Part shown: positions 46,301 through 58,149 of the stretch, in pieces
How positions within the stretch are numbered: the stretch's first letter is position 1
Layout of the letters: each line of letters starts with the position of its first letter
NCBI GenBank assembly: GCA_030685235.1
Contig: MU839107.1
Span: 398,020-462,019 of the forward strand
Direction: 5' to 3'
DNA length: 64,000 nucleotides
Source: Copromyces sp. CBS 386.78
Lineage: Eukaryota > Ascomycota > Sordariomycetes > Sordariales > Sordariaceae
Notes under the pieces: model-generated
Database searches by the model: none
Told to the model about the DNA's origin: nothing
What the model saw: only the letters and a program-made list of their open reading frames with translations
Program-made: the position numbers and the translations under genes

Positions 46301-49300
46301 GCTGCTCCCCATGGCGGCGAGGACGCCTTCGCTGCTCCCAAGCGGTGGGTGGATTTGTTTGAGTATTGTACCGGGGGCGTGGACGACGGACTGTCGATTG
46401 TCTAGGCTGGCCTGGACACCCACATTTGTCCCTTTTTGGATAGGGTCTTTGGATATTGGGTTGCGAATTTGGTTGATCATTTAGGGAGATATTTATGTTG
46501 CACATTTGGGCTAGACACTTGGGTTGGACATGTTCTTTGGATGGGTGCTTTGGTTAAGCCTTTTGGATAGGCAGTTTGGATATTCGGGTGAACATATGGT
46601 TGAGCATCTGGTTGAACATTTGGTTGAGACATATTGTTTGGGCATTTGGTTGAGCATTTGGTTGAGCACTTGGGTGGATATATGATGGGACATCTGTTTG
46701 AAGATTTGGTTAGAGATATGGCTGGACATTTGCTTGAGCACTTGGTAAAGCATTTGAGTGAACATTTGGTTGGACATTTGGACGGACATGTGCTTCTGAT
46801 GTGTGGTTTGGATAGCCGCGTTGGTTAGGAGCTTTGGCTGCAGGTTTTGGATAGGAAGCATAGCGTGGCTGCATTTATGGCGTTCAGGCGTTGGGGTTGC
46901 ATTTTAGGCGTTCCGGTTTTGGTGGCATAGCATGGAGTTGGATGGCTTTGGATATGAGTTTTGGGTAAGAGCCTTGGAGTGGTAGCATAGTTTGACATAT
47001 AATCGTTTGGATACCATTTTTGTGCCTCTTGATGTGTGCGATGACCATGTGCCTTGTCTTGCACTTTGCAAGTCTGGTGTTCTTGTCTCTGGTGGCAGTG
47101 AACAATAAGGTATAATCTTTTGCTGTCTTGTGCTGGATTGTGTCAAGTTCCTCGCAAATGTTCACGGTGACGGCTATTAATCTCATGACTGAAGGTAACC
47201 TGTCTTGACTCAGCACCGGTGAGAGCCCGAGAGCACGCAGAACCAAGACAAGAAGATGTCTCCTTTGTTCAAGTGAGAGTGTGTTCTTGATATGACCTTG
47301 GGCCGCCCCGAAGACAGAATGACGGCTTGTCTGTTCAACTAGCGACAACAAAGACTCTGATGGGATTGGATAGAGGTGGATTAAGTAGGTACCTTGGGTA
47401 TTGGAGTCGTGGAATCGTCGTGGGGAATGGAGTTTGTGGAGTCGCGGCGAGGAGTAGGTCGTTGGTGTCGAACTTGACCTTGGACGCTGACCGTTTGTGG
47501 TGTTTGTTGTTGATATGGGCGGTATGCAACGTCTATTGGTGTAAGCTACCTACCCCTGTGGTGAGGACACACCGTCAATGTAAACACTGCATTTGAAGAC
47601 GCAGATGGAAGGGAATGTGGAATGCAACATGTTGATCGATCGGTGAGATGTGAACGCCCTCAGCGGGTCGGCGGCGAGCGTGGTCTGTAGTTAGGTAGGT
47701 AGCATTAACGGTGTTAGTGGCGTCAATAGTGCTGACCAGCATTGTTGGTGGATGGGAAGTTCCGTCGCCGATATTTCGAAATGAAGTTTTTCTGTCTGTT
47801 GTCGATATCATTTTCTGTCGTCGCCAACATGAAAGCGACAATTCTATTGCGTCTTTTTGCATTGTCCTCGATTGGCAAGAGCAGTTGCCGGTTGGACGTT
47901 GTAATGGATCATAGTTGGATGCTTTGAAGGCCAATATCCGGTCGACGACAAACGTCAGGACGAGGGGACGGTTGGCTTTGTTGGCGGGCTTACCCTTGGC
48001 TTTGGGTTTAGCGGCTGGTTCCATTCATGCCAAGGCGCCGGGCCGCGAACGCCGGTGGAGACATTGAATTGGACCGGGGGTCCGGGGTCGGGGTCGGGAG
48101 CCGGGGCCGGAGGCTGGGGAGGCTGGGGAGCCTGGGGAGCCTGGAATTTCGCCTGGTTGTTAGCCGAGCCCGAACGGGGAGCAGCAAGGCGGATTGTTGT
48201 TTTTGATGTCTTGATGTTTTCCTCCATCGTCGACGTCAATGTTCAACATGTCGAAACAATGCAAGTCGGCGGCAGCCAACATGCCGAAATCCTCCCGTCC
48301 CCTGTCTCGATGGACCAATCCAGACCCCATGCTGATCTCTTCGAGACTCTTACCCGTTTCCCCGCAACCTGCAGGGCACTGCAGGCCTGGGCGAGCCTAA
48401 AAGGTAACCTAAAAGGAACCTAACAGGTCGCTAGCCTTTCGGTAAACACATCCGCTAGACTCAAAGGAAATCCCTGACCGAAGCTTGGAAATCCCTGAAA
48501 GAAAACGGGAAGGAGGCGCGAAAGGGGAGATTAGCTGGTTGGGTACGTGAAGAGGTCGGAGATGTTGATGGTTGTTGTTAGGACATACCAACCTAACAGT
48601 AACAGTAACAGTAACAGCAGGTGATAGAAGTGTTGACGTCGACATCAATTAGGTAGGTTGACCCCTGATTGATCGCCCTGATCGTCTTGGATCAACCATC
48701 AATTGCCGTGCTGTATTGTACAGCCCCAGAAAAGCCACGCGTGTTTTTGCCACAATAGCCACGAGCACGACTAATAGACCCTGATAGGTAGGTCTTCATC
48801 CTTTCTTCAAAATACCTGTGATACCCTGCCGCCATCGTTGGTTGGCCGTTCATCGCATCTGACCAGATTTGATGTCGGCTTGACGCCAGTCCATGTCATC
48901 AAGTGGCCTCTGGGCCTCCAAATCCAAAACACTGGGCCTGTGGCTTTGTGGCTTTGCGGCTTGGCTGGGCATGGCCGGTTTTTTGAAACATGACGTCGAC
49001 CTTGGATGATTGAATTCCAATCGGCCCTACCGAGGACGATGCCAATGCCGCGCGCGGCTTGCTGAAAGGGCATTGTGAAAGCGCTGCAGTGTCATGGCGC
49101 AGTAAAACATGGAAGCTGAATCTTTCCCCAAAAGTGCATATGTAGACAACACTTTCTGGGTTGTGAAGGACAAAATGTGTCGTTTTATCAGCGATGGAAT
49201 GACGGATTGGTTGTAGCTGTGTCTCGGATGCTTGCCTTGCAAACCCAATCAATGGGGGCTGTGTTTGTTGGTGTGCTGTTTCTGCCGTGGTTTCAAATTC

Positions 49301-49798
49301 CATGTGCCCCGCCAGGCCGCCGAGATGCAACAAGCAATTAGAAATGCAAAACATGCAAGACATGCAAGACATGCAAGTCATCGAGTGCAGAAATGGCAAA
49401 GCAGGGAAAAACGGAATGTGGAAGAAGCGCCGCTGTCAAAACAACATAACGGCGGCTGTGGATTTTGCGTGTCAAGATCGGTATCGACAAGTTCCTCGTC
49501 TTCGTCGCCGTCGCTGCAGATGCGAATCCGTGACATGCCCTAGCACAAGTACCTAGTAATCGTAACATGGAAGTAACCTCCCAAACCAACAAGCCAAACC
49601 CAGGCCATATCGGCCATGATAATGCCATTTTTGATGCGCCCCAGAACGCCATGAACTCCCAGCCATTCATTGCCTTCACGTTGCTGTCCTGTGTCCCAAA
49701 CCGTGACTCCATGGATCCCTAACCGCCATCAAAATGTCGTGATACAAACAAACAACATGTTTTCAAATGAGATCCTGCTCCTTGCACCCATGTCATGT
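43341..49798. other. Long stretch without a supportable gene
   Basis: The many open frames are low-complexity (His/Gln/Pro/Asn-rich) or shadows. Near 44,880-45,245 the plus strand has protein-like pieces in different frames (SRKQPTSSDSAPSSLAQLL; VPTVFENYV), consistent with a decayed gene. Segments at about 45,550-45,625 and 45,762-45,830 are diverged direct copies (GGGCAGC...GGCTGGGCTTGGGACCG). CCGGGGTATTGCGTGTAAA occurs at about 45,938 and 46,021. On the minus strand 47,990-48,239 is a proline-rich open frame ending near a GTAAGC donor, possibly one exon of an unresolved gene. Confidence 0.4.
46440..46830. repeat. Degenerate 12-20 bp repeats (TTGGTTGAACAT family)
   Basis: Variants of (A/G)CAT(T/C)TGGTTGA(A/G)(C/G)A recur more than fifteen times with substitutions. 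Read on the minus strand they give a monotonous Met/Gln/Asn/Ser string with no protein character, so a noncoding satellite-like array is the better reading. Confidence 0.7.
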
Positions 49799-50239
49799 TC
49801 ACATCATCTGCAAAAAGTCCATCCGCTCCTGCTCCTTCTCCTCCGGGCTGTCAACATCCACCTCCTTCTTCTGCGCATTCACACCCGCCGCTGCTGCCCT
49901 CGCCCTAGCATAGGCATCATCCCGCGGCCCCGCGCCTCCATAGCGGTAAACCTCGGGCGTAGCATAGGCCGAATAAGCAGGGTTGACGTTGGGACGGATG
50001 ACGGGCACAGCAACCGAGCCGGTGCGTGAACTGCCGCGGTAGCGAGGTTTCTCCGAGTACGAGACCTTTTCGGCGAAGTCGGTGGAGAAGGATGAGTCCG
50101 CTGAGGGAGAGTGCTGATGCTTGGATTCGTGGTCGCGGTAGGGATGCGGGCCAAGACCTTGTTGCGAGGTGAGGAGGGCGTCGTCGTCTTGCTTGGAGGA
50201 GCGCCGGCGTAGGCGACGGAAGAGTCGTAGGCAGCCCAT
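49799..50239 (-). CDS. Small putatively lipid-anchored protein, 146 aa
   Basis: A single exon starts at 50239 in the context ATCAAAATGG and ends at 49799. The protein begins MGCLRLFRRLRRRSSKQDDD. Gly2 and Cys3 followed by a basic stretch are a classic N-myristoylation plus palmitoylation signal, so membrane attachment is likely (inference from motif). The middle is Ser/His/Tyr-rich (SADSSFSTDFAEKVSYSEKP, then YRGSSRTGSV), followed by a Tyr-rich NPAYSAYATPEVYRYGG. The C-terminus is an Ala/Arg then Glu/Lys helix ending QERMDFLQMM. No catalytic domain is visible and the family is not one I can name. Coherent composition, the start context and lack of splice needs support it as a real gene. Confidence 0.7.
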   Translation of the reverse strand: MGCLRLFRRLRRRSSKQDDDALLTSQQGLGPHPYRDHESKHQHSPSADSSFSTDFAEKVSYSEKPRYRGSSRTGSVAVPVIRPNVNPAYSAYATPEVYRYGGAGPRDDAYARARAAAAGVNAQKKEVDVDSPEEKEQERMDFLQMM

Positions 50240-52992
50240 TTTGATGTGGGAGGTGGTGATGATTTGGTTGTGGTTTTGGTTTTCGGAGGCGAGTTTTGAG
50301 GTAGCGACTCAGAGAGCTCTTTTGTTGGGCGACGAGAGTGGCAAGTCGAAGTCGACCTCGACGACGAGCGTAAAGAGCAAGCAAGAGTGGCGGCCTGTCA
50401 GACACACCTAAGTACTGGAAACTGACAGGAACTCTGCTGACAATGTAAGCAGAGCGAGAAGAATGACGGACAGATGGAGTCGCGCAATGATGGAATGGTG
50501 CAAACCACAGACGGGTGGAGGGAAAATTCTTGGGTTTAAGAGGTCCGAGAAACGAAAGAGAACTCTTCTTACACACACTTTCCCAGTTCGGATGGCCCAC
50601 TCAATGGTGTGCGCTCGTCATCTGTGCAGGTCTATCCTAGCAAACACCCCTGCTCCTGCAAGCTAGTGCTCCTACCCCAAAGTTGTACACTAGACCTAGT
50701 GAGCTGCCCCTGTAAAAAATGTGGGGAGCCAGGCGGACCGAGAACAAGCCCAACAAGCCCCCAGCGAGCAACAACGGTCCCGTGTGCAACCAACTCCGCC
50801 ACGAAATTGTTAGCAGCTGTTAGTGCACCACACCCTCTTCTTTCCTGCGGCCGAAGATTCCAGGACGGGAGTCCCGCCTCGACACCACATTCTCGAAGGG
50901 AACTTCAAACCTGGCTCTGTTCCTGTCGTGAACCATGCCAGCCAACCCGCTTCGTCCGTACCAAACAACAATGTCGGCAGCGGCTTATTTTTGACAGTTC
51001 AGCCACGGGAATGTTTCCTGTTGTCCAACATTCCCAATAGCCAACATTGCTGACCTCCACCATCTTGTCTCCTCGACCCCGACCATGTGTTACACACACC
51101 AGTATCACCGACCGTTTTGCTCTCGACAAACAATCTCAGGTGAATCTGGATCAAAGGATTACTACGCCGTACCAAACCTCCAGAAACATCACCATCTCGA
51201 ATGACACCAAACTCGGGACCCGACAGATTAGGTTTCGGAAAGAAAACTAAACAACAAGATCGACAATCGATCGGCTGCCCAGCGGGTAGATGTACAGTAA
51301 CATCATGCAGCACAGCACCCGTCAATCCGTCAGTGGCAGGCCGCCCAACAAACAAGGCCAGGGCAGAGGGCCTCGGCTTCCAACCCTACGGTACAAAAGC
51401 CAAGCCGTCTGGCCGGGAAGTGCGAGTGTTGACATGACGGCATGGCATTCAACTTGAATGCTCTGGAATGCCTGCGGTTCTCCCTTCAAAGCTCCGTCAG
51501 CAATGCCATGCTCTTTCGGCTTTCACTGATGTTTTTGGTTGTCAGAAATCCGGCCCCTCGAGCCATCAAGATTCGAGACACATCCCTCGAGCGGTCTTGT
51601 TGACGCCAGCTCGCGAGCCTACAATAAAGAAATCGCCATGACAAAACAATTCGACCTCGCCATTGGCCCCATGGTCCCGTCAGCCACCGAAACGCAGCGG
51701 CGCAGAAAGGGCACCCAGACACGAAACGGCATGACCAGGCACAATAAAACCATGAAACGCCTCGACGTCGGTCCGACGATTTATACCTCGTCGAAACCAC
51801 CAAACAAATACCCGATCGCAAGAATCAATATCAAGCACTTTTCCTCGCTCCGACTGCCTTCGACAGGCGACGCGTCGATCGAAACTCGACCGTTCCTTAA
51901 TCAAAAACGCAGCGACAAACTCGAATCCTTCCTGAGCCATGGTCAGCATCCACAGGTGTCTGCGCCGCATAAACACATGACCTGTTTTGGAGTTCTTCCG
52001 CGCCACGCCCATTGGCTCCTCGTTTCTTCAACAAGTGTTGTTGGTCCTTTCGGCATCCTTCGGCTACCGTCTCTTGTGCAGATGCGGGCACTAGGCGTGC
52101 AGGTACTGAGGGATTGGGCTTAGTGGTGCAACGGTAGATGTGTGGATGGATTTCGGGTATTTTCTTATGCCGTCAAGTTATCATTGTCTTTCTTTGCCAG
52201 TATAGTGTGGTGATTACCCTTGATTAAAGGCATTGATGGACGAAGAGAGGCAAGTGCCTCATGGCATCGCCATCTGTTTACACTTGGCACTATCATGCTC
52301 CTGTAAAGCCGCGATAGTATCGCAATTTCGTTGGTTCCTCTGCCTCTTCGCCGGGTCTGGGTCAGTGCTACCCTGGCGCTGCCTGGCTATGCTGCTCGGC
52401 CATGATGATGTTCCACAGCATCCAGGTGGGGAAGCGAGTATTGTACACAATGGGGGCGACGGTCGCTTGGCGAGGGTATCTACTAAGAGAGAGCAATATA
52501 TAACATGCGGAGGTGTGGGCGGCGAGCGGCTCAGCGACTGTTGCAGATGGCTTGGTGTGTCTGTAGCTGTCCGGAGGGCAGTGAGGGTGGGATGGTGATA
52601 TTCAGGGCGATGTTGGCTCGCTGCCTGGTTCTTCATATCACCGTCAACATCTCTGCAGCAAGTGCTTCTATAGAGAAGTGTCGGAAACATGGACGTGAGA
52701 GCATCATGGTGCGGTGGAAGACTACCTTACCTAAGTACGAGATAGATGTCTCTCGAGTGAGCGCTTAGGATCTTTTCTCCGTGCCGACTTCTTCATAGAT
52801 CTATCAAAACACCATGTTTTGCTACCACCAACCATTCTGATTCCCTTATTCTCAATCCCAACGCTTCTCTCTCTGCGTCAAGCTTGCTTTATCTGAAAAT
52901 AAAGAGGAAGCCCCCATAACGAGTTGACGACAAGCTCGGACCGAAATGAAAAGGAAGAAAAAAAGAAAAAAATATGGAAAAACGAGAAAAAG
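50240..52992. other. No supportable gene
   Basis: The first few hundred bases are the upstream region of the minus-strand gene ending at 49799. Open frames near 50609-51040 and 51539-52123 lack starts, motifs or splice sites that would make them credible. Confidence 0.4.
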
Positions 52993-52999
52993 AAAAAAA
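52993..52999 (-). terminator. RNA polymerase III terminator (T7) of the tRNA gene
   Basis: On the minus strand a run of seven T lies four bases after the 3' end of the tRNA, with more T runs beyond (about 52,954-52,992). This is the expected Pol III stop signal. Confidence 0.75.
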
Positions 53000-53003
53000 G
53001 ATT

Positions 53004-53180
53004 GTGCGGTCTGGGAGTCGAACCCAGGCCTTTCGCTGTTTCCCTAGCTGTGATCCCCCAGACTCGGTCTATATGTGCCATTTTAGCATTATAGGTACAA
53101 GTCAGCGCCGTTTTCGGCACCGGAAGGGCTGCCACACCTTGTTTAGGGAGCGAACGCGTTGACCACTGCGCCAACCGCAC
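53004..53180 (-). tRNA. tRNA gene with a ~106 nt intron (anticodon CCU, Arg, or CCC, Gly)
   Basis: The acceptor arms GTGCGGT and ACCGCAC pair perfectly. The D-arm (GCGC AGTGGTCA ACGC) contains an A box, and the T-arm CTGGG-TTCGACT-CCCAG contains a perfect B box (GGTTCGACTCC). The anticodon stem TTCGC/GCGAA forms across an intron at about 53,038-53,143. The intron contains TAGGG, able to pair with the CCCTA of the anticodon loop just upstream of the 3' splice site, as in eukaryotic tRNA introns. The loop reads TCCCTA, so the anticodon is CCU if the intron follows position 37, but base 33 would then be C. Reading one base earlier puts U at 33 and gives CCC. The intron is long for a nuclear tRNA. 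Pseudogene status cannot be excluded. Confidence 0.75.
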
Positions 53181-54680
53181 TTTTTGGCTGTTGTTGAATT
53201 AACGGGAGAAGGACCTAATACATATACCGCGATGTACGTTGCGCCGAGTTTGGCTGCGCTTTAAAGTAAACGAACGCTTCAGCACTCATCACTTGGTCGC
53301 CGCCATTCTCCTTGCATTCCATTCCATAAGGTATTCTGCTATCGAGCACTACCTACAGAGATATGAATTCCTCAATCAAAGATCACCATAGCATCTCGAG
53401 CTAGGTAACACCCATACACTGCCCACTAACTCATTGCCCGTTACGCAGTGTCCCAGACCCCCGCAATCCCGCATCGTAGCAGCCTGACGTTATAGTACTG
53501 TTTGTTATTCTCGTTGAGGGGCACCAGTTCCGAACGTCACACAACAACAGCAATACAGCCTTGGCTTAACTGTGTTACATTGACCCAGACTCCTTGCAGA
53601 GATGCGCCACTGCGACCAACTACCCGTTACCGAGCGGCAGACAAGGATTTCTTGCCCCTGGCTACGTGTACGTGTCCTGGCCCTGGGCAATATGATCGGC
53701 GGCGTCAGTAATGGATCAACAGACCTACAACAGCCGCATATCTTATTATTATTCAGAGGCCGGACGCTGACCACATCAGGGCACTTAGCACTGCGGAGTG
53801 TGTGTTCTTGCACCAGACAGATATAGAGCTATTGAGAGGCGTAAAAAAGCGATGAAGTAGGGTCGGGAATAAACAACATCATGGAAGCCAGCACGATAAG
53901 GTAGAGGTAAGCTAAGAACTGTGGTTGTCTACCTACCGTCCTACCTACTACCTAGCTCAGGTACCTTGGCTTGGTTTGCTATTCTACCTTGTAGGTACCT
54001 CTACCTTAATCAACATATCGGGTCAGGGGGGGTGTGCACCGGCCACCGGATCATGAATGAGCAAGGACCTCGCTCGCTCGCTGTTCTGGCGGCCGGTTTT
54101 AAACTTGACCAGACCACCTCAACCGGGCACATTTTGGGTGTTCAGGAACCAACTCATATATATATTTCCGTGTGTTGGATTTTTGATCTTGCTAGGTAGG
54201 TAGTTGGAAGTTGGCAAGCCAGCAACAGGGAGGATGTGGCAGGTTACCTCCACTAGAAAGCCGGGGTAGGTACCTTACGGTACTAATAGTGTAAAGCAGC
54301 AAGACGGGCAGTTACTTCTCATTAAGGTAGGTTCCCTCGATTACCTCTAGGTAGGTAAGGTACTTTCAGTTACCATGGTACCACACTAGAATACCTGTAG
54401 GTAGACCACTCTCAACTTTCAAGCGACATACTCTGACTGGCCAAAGGCAAGACAAGGACCAAACATAAAGAGAAGAACCCAACGCTAACCCAAGACTAGA
54501 CTAGACGTTCATATCATCCTAATTCGTATCCCGTTTCAAAGTCCCAATATCATTCATGTCTAGCTGTCATCACATCATATTCCATGTCCCATGTCTGTTT
54601 CCAATCATTGCATCCAACATATCAATCATCACCACCGTAACTTCATCCACAACAAGTTTCTTTCTTTCGCATCAAGATCG
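53181..54680. other. No gene; dense TAGGTA/GGTACC motifs
   Basis: Between about 53,880 and 54,420 the motifs CTACCT, TAGGTAGG and GGTACC recur at high density in both orientations. Otherwise there are only short unsupported frames. The 3' UTR of the minus-strand gene ending at 54681 probably lies in the last few hundred bases. Confidence 0.45.
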
Positions 54681-57385
54681 TCACTCCTCCCCACCAACAT
54701 GAACCTCACCCTTTGCCTCTTTACTCTCCTTATCACCGCCCACCATCCCAAAAAAGCTCTTCCTCCTACTCGTCACGGGACTCCTACTCTCCCCCCTCCT
54801 CTCCCTCTCCTCCGCCGCAATACTCATCCCCCTCGTCGTGGCCCTCCTCGTCGTAGACCCGGGTCTCATCGGCATCCCCGGCGCTCCATTATTGCTACTA
54901 TTCAAACTTCCATCTCGGTTAATCCCCGACTTGGACCTCCTCACCTCCTCCAACGCCGGACGCGCTTGTTCCTTGGAGATGACGAGACCTTGAGTTATGC
55001 TCATGATGTCGCCGTCTTCGACGGAGCACATGGATGGCCAGACCACGAGGAGGATGTCATCCGGGTCAATTTCTTCTTCTTGGGGGGTCTCCGAGTTTTG
55101 TGGGTCATCGTGGTTGTTGTGCAGGTGCGAGTGCGAGTGGGTGTGGGATAGGTTGTGCCCGCCGCCGCCAGGTTGGAGGAGCTGCTTGCCGTCTGAGTGA
55201 GAGTCTGGACCGGGGGTGGTACTAGTCAACGGGGCGCCGGCTCCGATGGTGGATGTGCCGTCGTCGCCGTCGCCACCGTCTGTTAACGTCACTGAGAAGG
55301 GCCGTTGTTGTTGTTGTTGTGTGGTGGGGCTGACGAATTCCGGCAGGTCAAGGACTTGCCAGTCAAAATCGTCGTAGGGAGGTCCAAAGTACGGCTCGAT
55401 TTTCATCGTGGCAAGCTGGATCCGCATCCATTGCTCGCAGGCGAGCTTGCAGGCTTGTTCGAGGCCCGAGACGAACGACTCAAAAGCTAGTGCCGAAAGC
55501 AAGTGTTGGACGAGCCACGAGACTTCCCTCACTACTGTCTCGACTCTTCGTGCGCCTTGCTCGATTTGGCGCTCGGGCATGGTGGCTAGCAAGGTTGAGC
55601 GGAGATGGAGCTCGCGAGCGGGGTTCTCGTCTTCCAGGACGCGCAGGAACTTGACGAGGTTTTCGTCGTCGTCGTCGAGGAGGTAGACGGGTCGGAAGAG
55701 GTGGCGGTGTAAAGCGCGGGAGAGCACGGCGAGGACGGCGGAGATGCGCATTCCTTTGGCTGCTGGGGAGTTCGATTGCGGTAGAGGGATCTGCAGCTGG
55801 GTGGCATGTTTGAGGTAGGGCGAGTTGCGGAGGTTGGCCCAGCAGGAGGGGTCGGAGAGAATGGGCTCGGGGAGGGAGGGGCGGAAGGTGGATTCGACGA
55901 GGGTGACGATGGAGGTCCAGATTTTGTCGAGGATGTCGACGCTAGGCATGGGGTTAGCGAGGTAGGAAAAAGGGCAATCGAAGGAAAGGGAACTCACTAC
56001 ACGTCCTCGCTATCAGCATGAAGCTTGGTCTGGTACGACGCCAAGATATCCAGCTTCTCCTCCGCAGTTTGAAGGTTGTCCTCGGTCTCGTCAAGGCGGC
56101 TCTGGAGGTCTTCGGACCGGGCCTCGGCCGTGTCTGCTCGACTCGTCTCGGCATTGAGTTTGTTACGCAGGGCCTCGATCTCAGCAGTCTTCTCGGCAAC
56201 CGCCTGTTTGAGGGAGACGATCTCCTCCTCAGCGGCCTTTAGTGACGTCTTAAGCCTCTCGATCTCAGATGTCTTTTCAGCTTCTATGGTCTTGAGGGAC
56301 TCGAACTCGGCTTTGGTGGCTGTAAGGGCCTCGTCGACTGCCTTGAACTGAGCGTCTAGCGTGGCGACATTCTCCTTGAGCGAGACGATCTCGGCTTCGT
56401 TCTTCGTTTTGTCGGCTTCTAAATTGGTCTTGGATTCTTGTAGCGATGCAAGTTTGGCTTCGGCTTGCGCTTTCCAGTCCTCGAGAAGTGTCTTGGCGTT
56501 TGATAGTGCCGCAATCTCCTCGGCCGCGGCTTGTGCAGCCTGGGCCGCTGCTGCCTCCAGCTCTTCCTTGGACTTTTCAAGCGCTGCCTTGGCGGCTTCG
56601 AGTTCCGAGATCTGCATCCCCCTAAGGGACTTCATATCGCTCAACTCGGTCCCCATGTCATCCCTGAGCTTAGAAAGCTCATAGGCCTGATCCTCCCTCA
56701 GCTTCGTCAGCTCCTGCTCTTTATCGTCTTTCAGAGCGGCCAACTCCTTTTCTTTGTCCTCCTTGAGGGCCGCTAGCTCCCGTTCCTTATCCCTCTTCAA
56801 CTCGTCCAACTCCCTCTCCTTCTCCTCCTTCAACCTCATCAGCTCACGCTCCGCATTCTCCGCAGCCGCCGCGGCCCTCTTGGCACTATCCTCCAAATTG
56901 CCCTGCAAGCTCGCGCGCATGGCGTGCAGGTGCAGAACCTCTTGCACTTTGGACTGGATCACATCCTCGAGCCCTTCCTTTTCCTTGTCGAGCCGCTTCT
57001 TCCAGTCGTCCAGCTCGGAGCGGTAGCGGTGGTACTCGTCGAGGACTTCGCGGTGCGAGATGGACAGCCGCTCGTTCTTCTCCTTGAGCATGATGAACTG
57101 GCCGAACACGTCGGCGACCAGCTTGTAGTTGCTGTCGGCGGTTAGGTCGCGCATGGCGCGGACGAGACCATCGACGGCTTGGGTAGGGTCTACGTTCCCT
57201 GAGGAGGAGGACGGGGAGGGCCCGGAGGGGGAAGAAGGGGAGCCCATTGTGGTTGGTGATAGTGGACTGCCGGGATGGTTGGCAGTGTTGTGGGTGTTTG
57301 CGGTGGTGCTGGTGTTGATGCTGGTGGTGCCGGCGGCGGAGGAGGTGGCGGTTGGCGTGGCCGTGGTTTCGGAAGTTGCCGACAT
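54681..57385 (-). CDS. Large coiled-coil protein with a conserved-looking helical C-terminal domain, 882 aa
   Basis: Exons on the minus strand are 57385-55998 and 55941-54681. The donor is GTGAGT, the branch is GCTAAC and the acceptor is CCTAG; the join gives ...HADSEDV-Y-VDILDKIW.... The frame is open upstream to 57541, so the start could be earlier (PKLDTPQKEALRGFLRS looks protein-like, and an acceptor-like AACAG precedes it). I chose the ATG at 57385. Residues 1-60 are Ser/Thr/Pro-rich. About 75-460 is a continuous coiled coil with repeated RE-LAALKEDKEKELAALK units. After the intron comes a compact helical domain (about 465-620: SCWANLRNSPYLKHATQLQI, RALHRHLFRPVYLL, LVQHLLSALAFESFVSGLEQ, YFGPPYDDFDWQVL), then a disordered Gln-, His- and Gly-rich region and a basic tail with SRRKSFFGMVGG. 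It is likely a structural or scaffold protein. I cannot name the family. Confidence 0.85.
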
Positions 57386-57541
57386 GGACCGGAGGAAACC
57401 ACGGAGCGCTTCTTTCTGGGGAGTATCCAGCTTGGGCAACCTGTTACTGATGAGGAGGTGTATGATGGTATTAGAGTGGTGATGAGATGTGGTTAAGGTA
57501 TGTCCTCGATGAAGAGTGGTCGGTGGACAAGTTTTGAACAT

Positions 57542-58149
57542 GACCGACGTGGCTCAAATGTGTCGGTGATGGCGCCGGTGGACATGCCCAAGAGGCCAGA
57601 AGTGGATTTAGTGGATAGGGCGCTGTAGGGCAGTGGGCCGAGTGGCTCTTGTGGACAGGGCCAGGGGTGGTTGGTGGATTCGGAAACTGAGCATAAATCG
57701 ACGGCGATTGGCATATTCCCAATTTCTCCTGCATCAGGCAGAGACAACCAGAGGCAGGCACCGATCGCCGACGCAGGGACGAGTCGTGGTTGTTTCGTTG
57801 TTGGGCTGAGGACGGCAACCTCAAGATGAAAGCCTCATGGATTTATTGACTACCTTAACTGTCACAGGTGTTTGGTCAATTGACCACCCCCGCTGACCTC
57901 TGGGGTTGGGACAGTGTCAAATTTCCCAAACAGAGGACCGGGCAGTGAGAGGCTTACCTTAGATAAATCCATTACCATTGGGCTGCCCAATCAGAATGGG
58001 CCAATTGGGAAAAGGCGCATCTTGGAGGAGCTGACCTTTCCTTCCTTAGCTGTGGTGTCCTGTGGGGGATTTACGGTTGCCGGGCCGTTGCCAGGCGGTT
58101 GCATCTAAACAACGGTTCTAAATACCTTTCCGTTTCTGGTCGGTTTTAC
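57542..58149. other. Upstream region of the coiled-coil gene
   Basis: This stretch has normal base composition and holds the presumed promoter and leader of the minus-strand gene; small spliced leader exons are possible. No independent gene is supported. Composition changes abruptly after about 58,150. Confidence 0.45.

Noticed and set aside
45715..46505. Long Pro/His-rich minus-strand frames
   Set aside because: Low-complexity translation of G/T-rich repeats in several overlapping frames; no start or motif.
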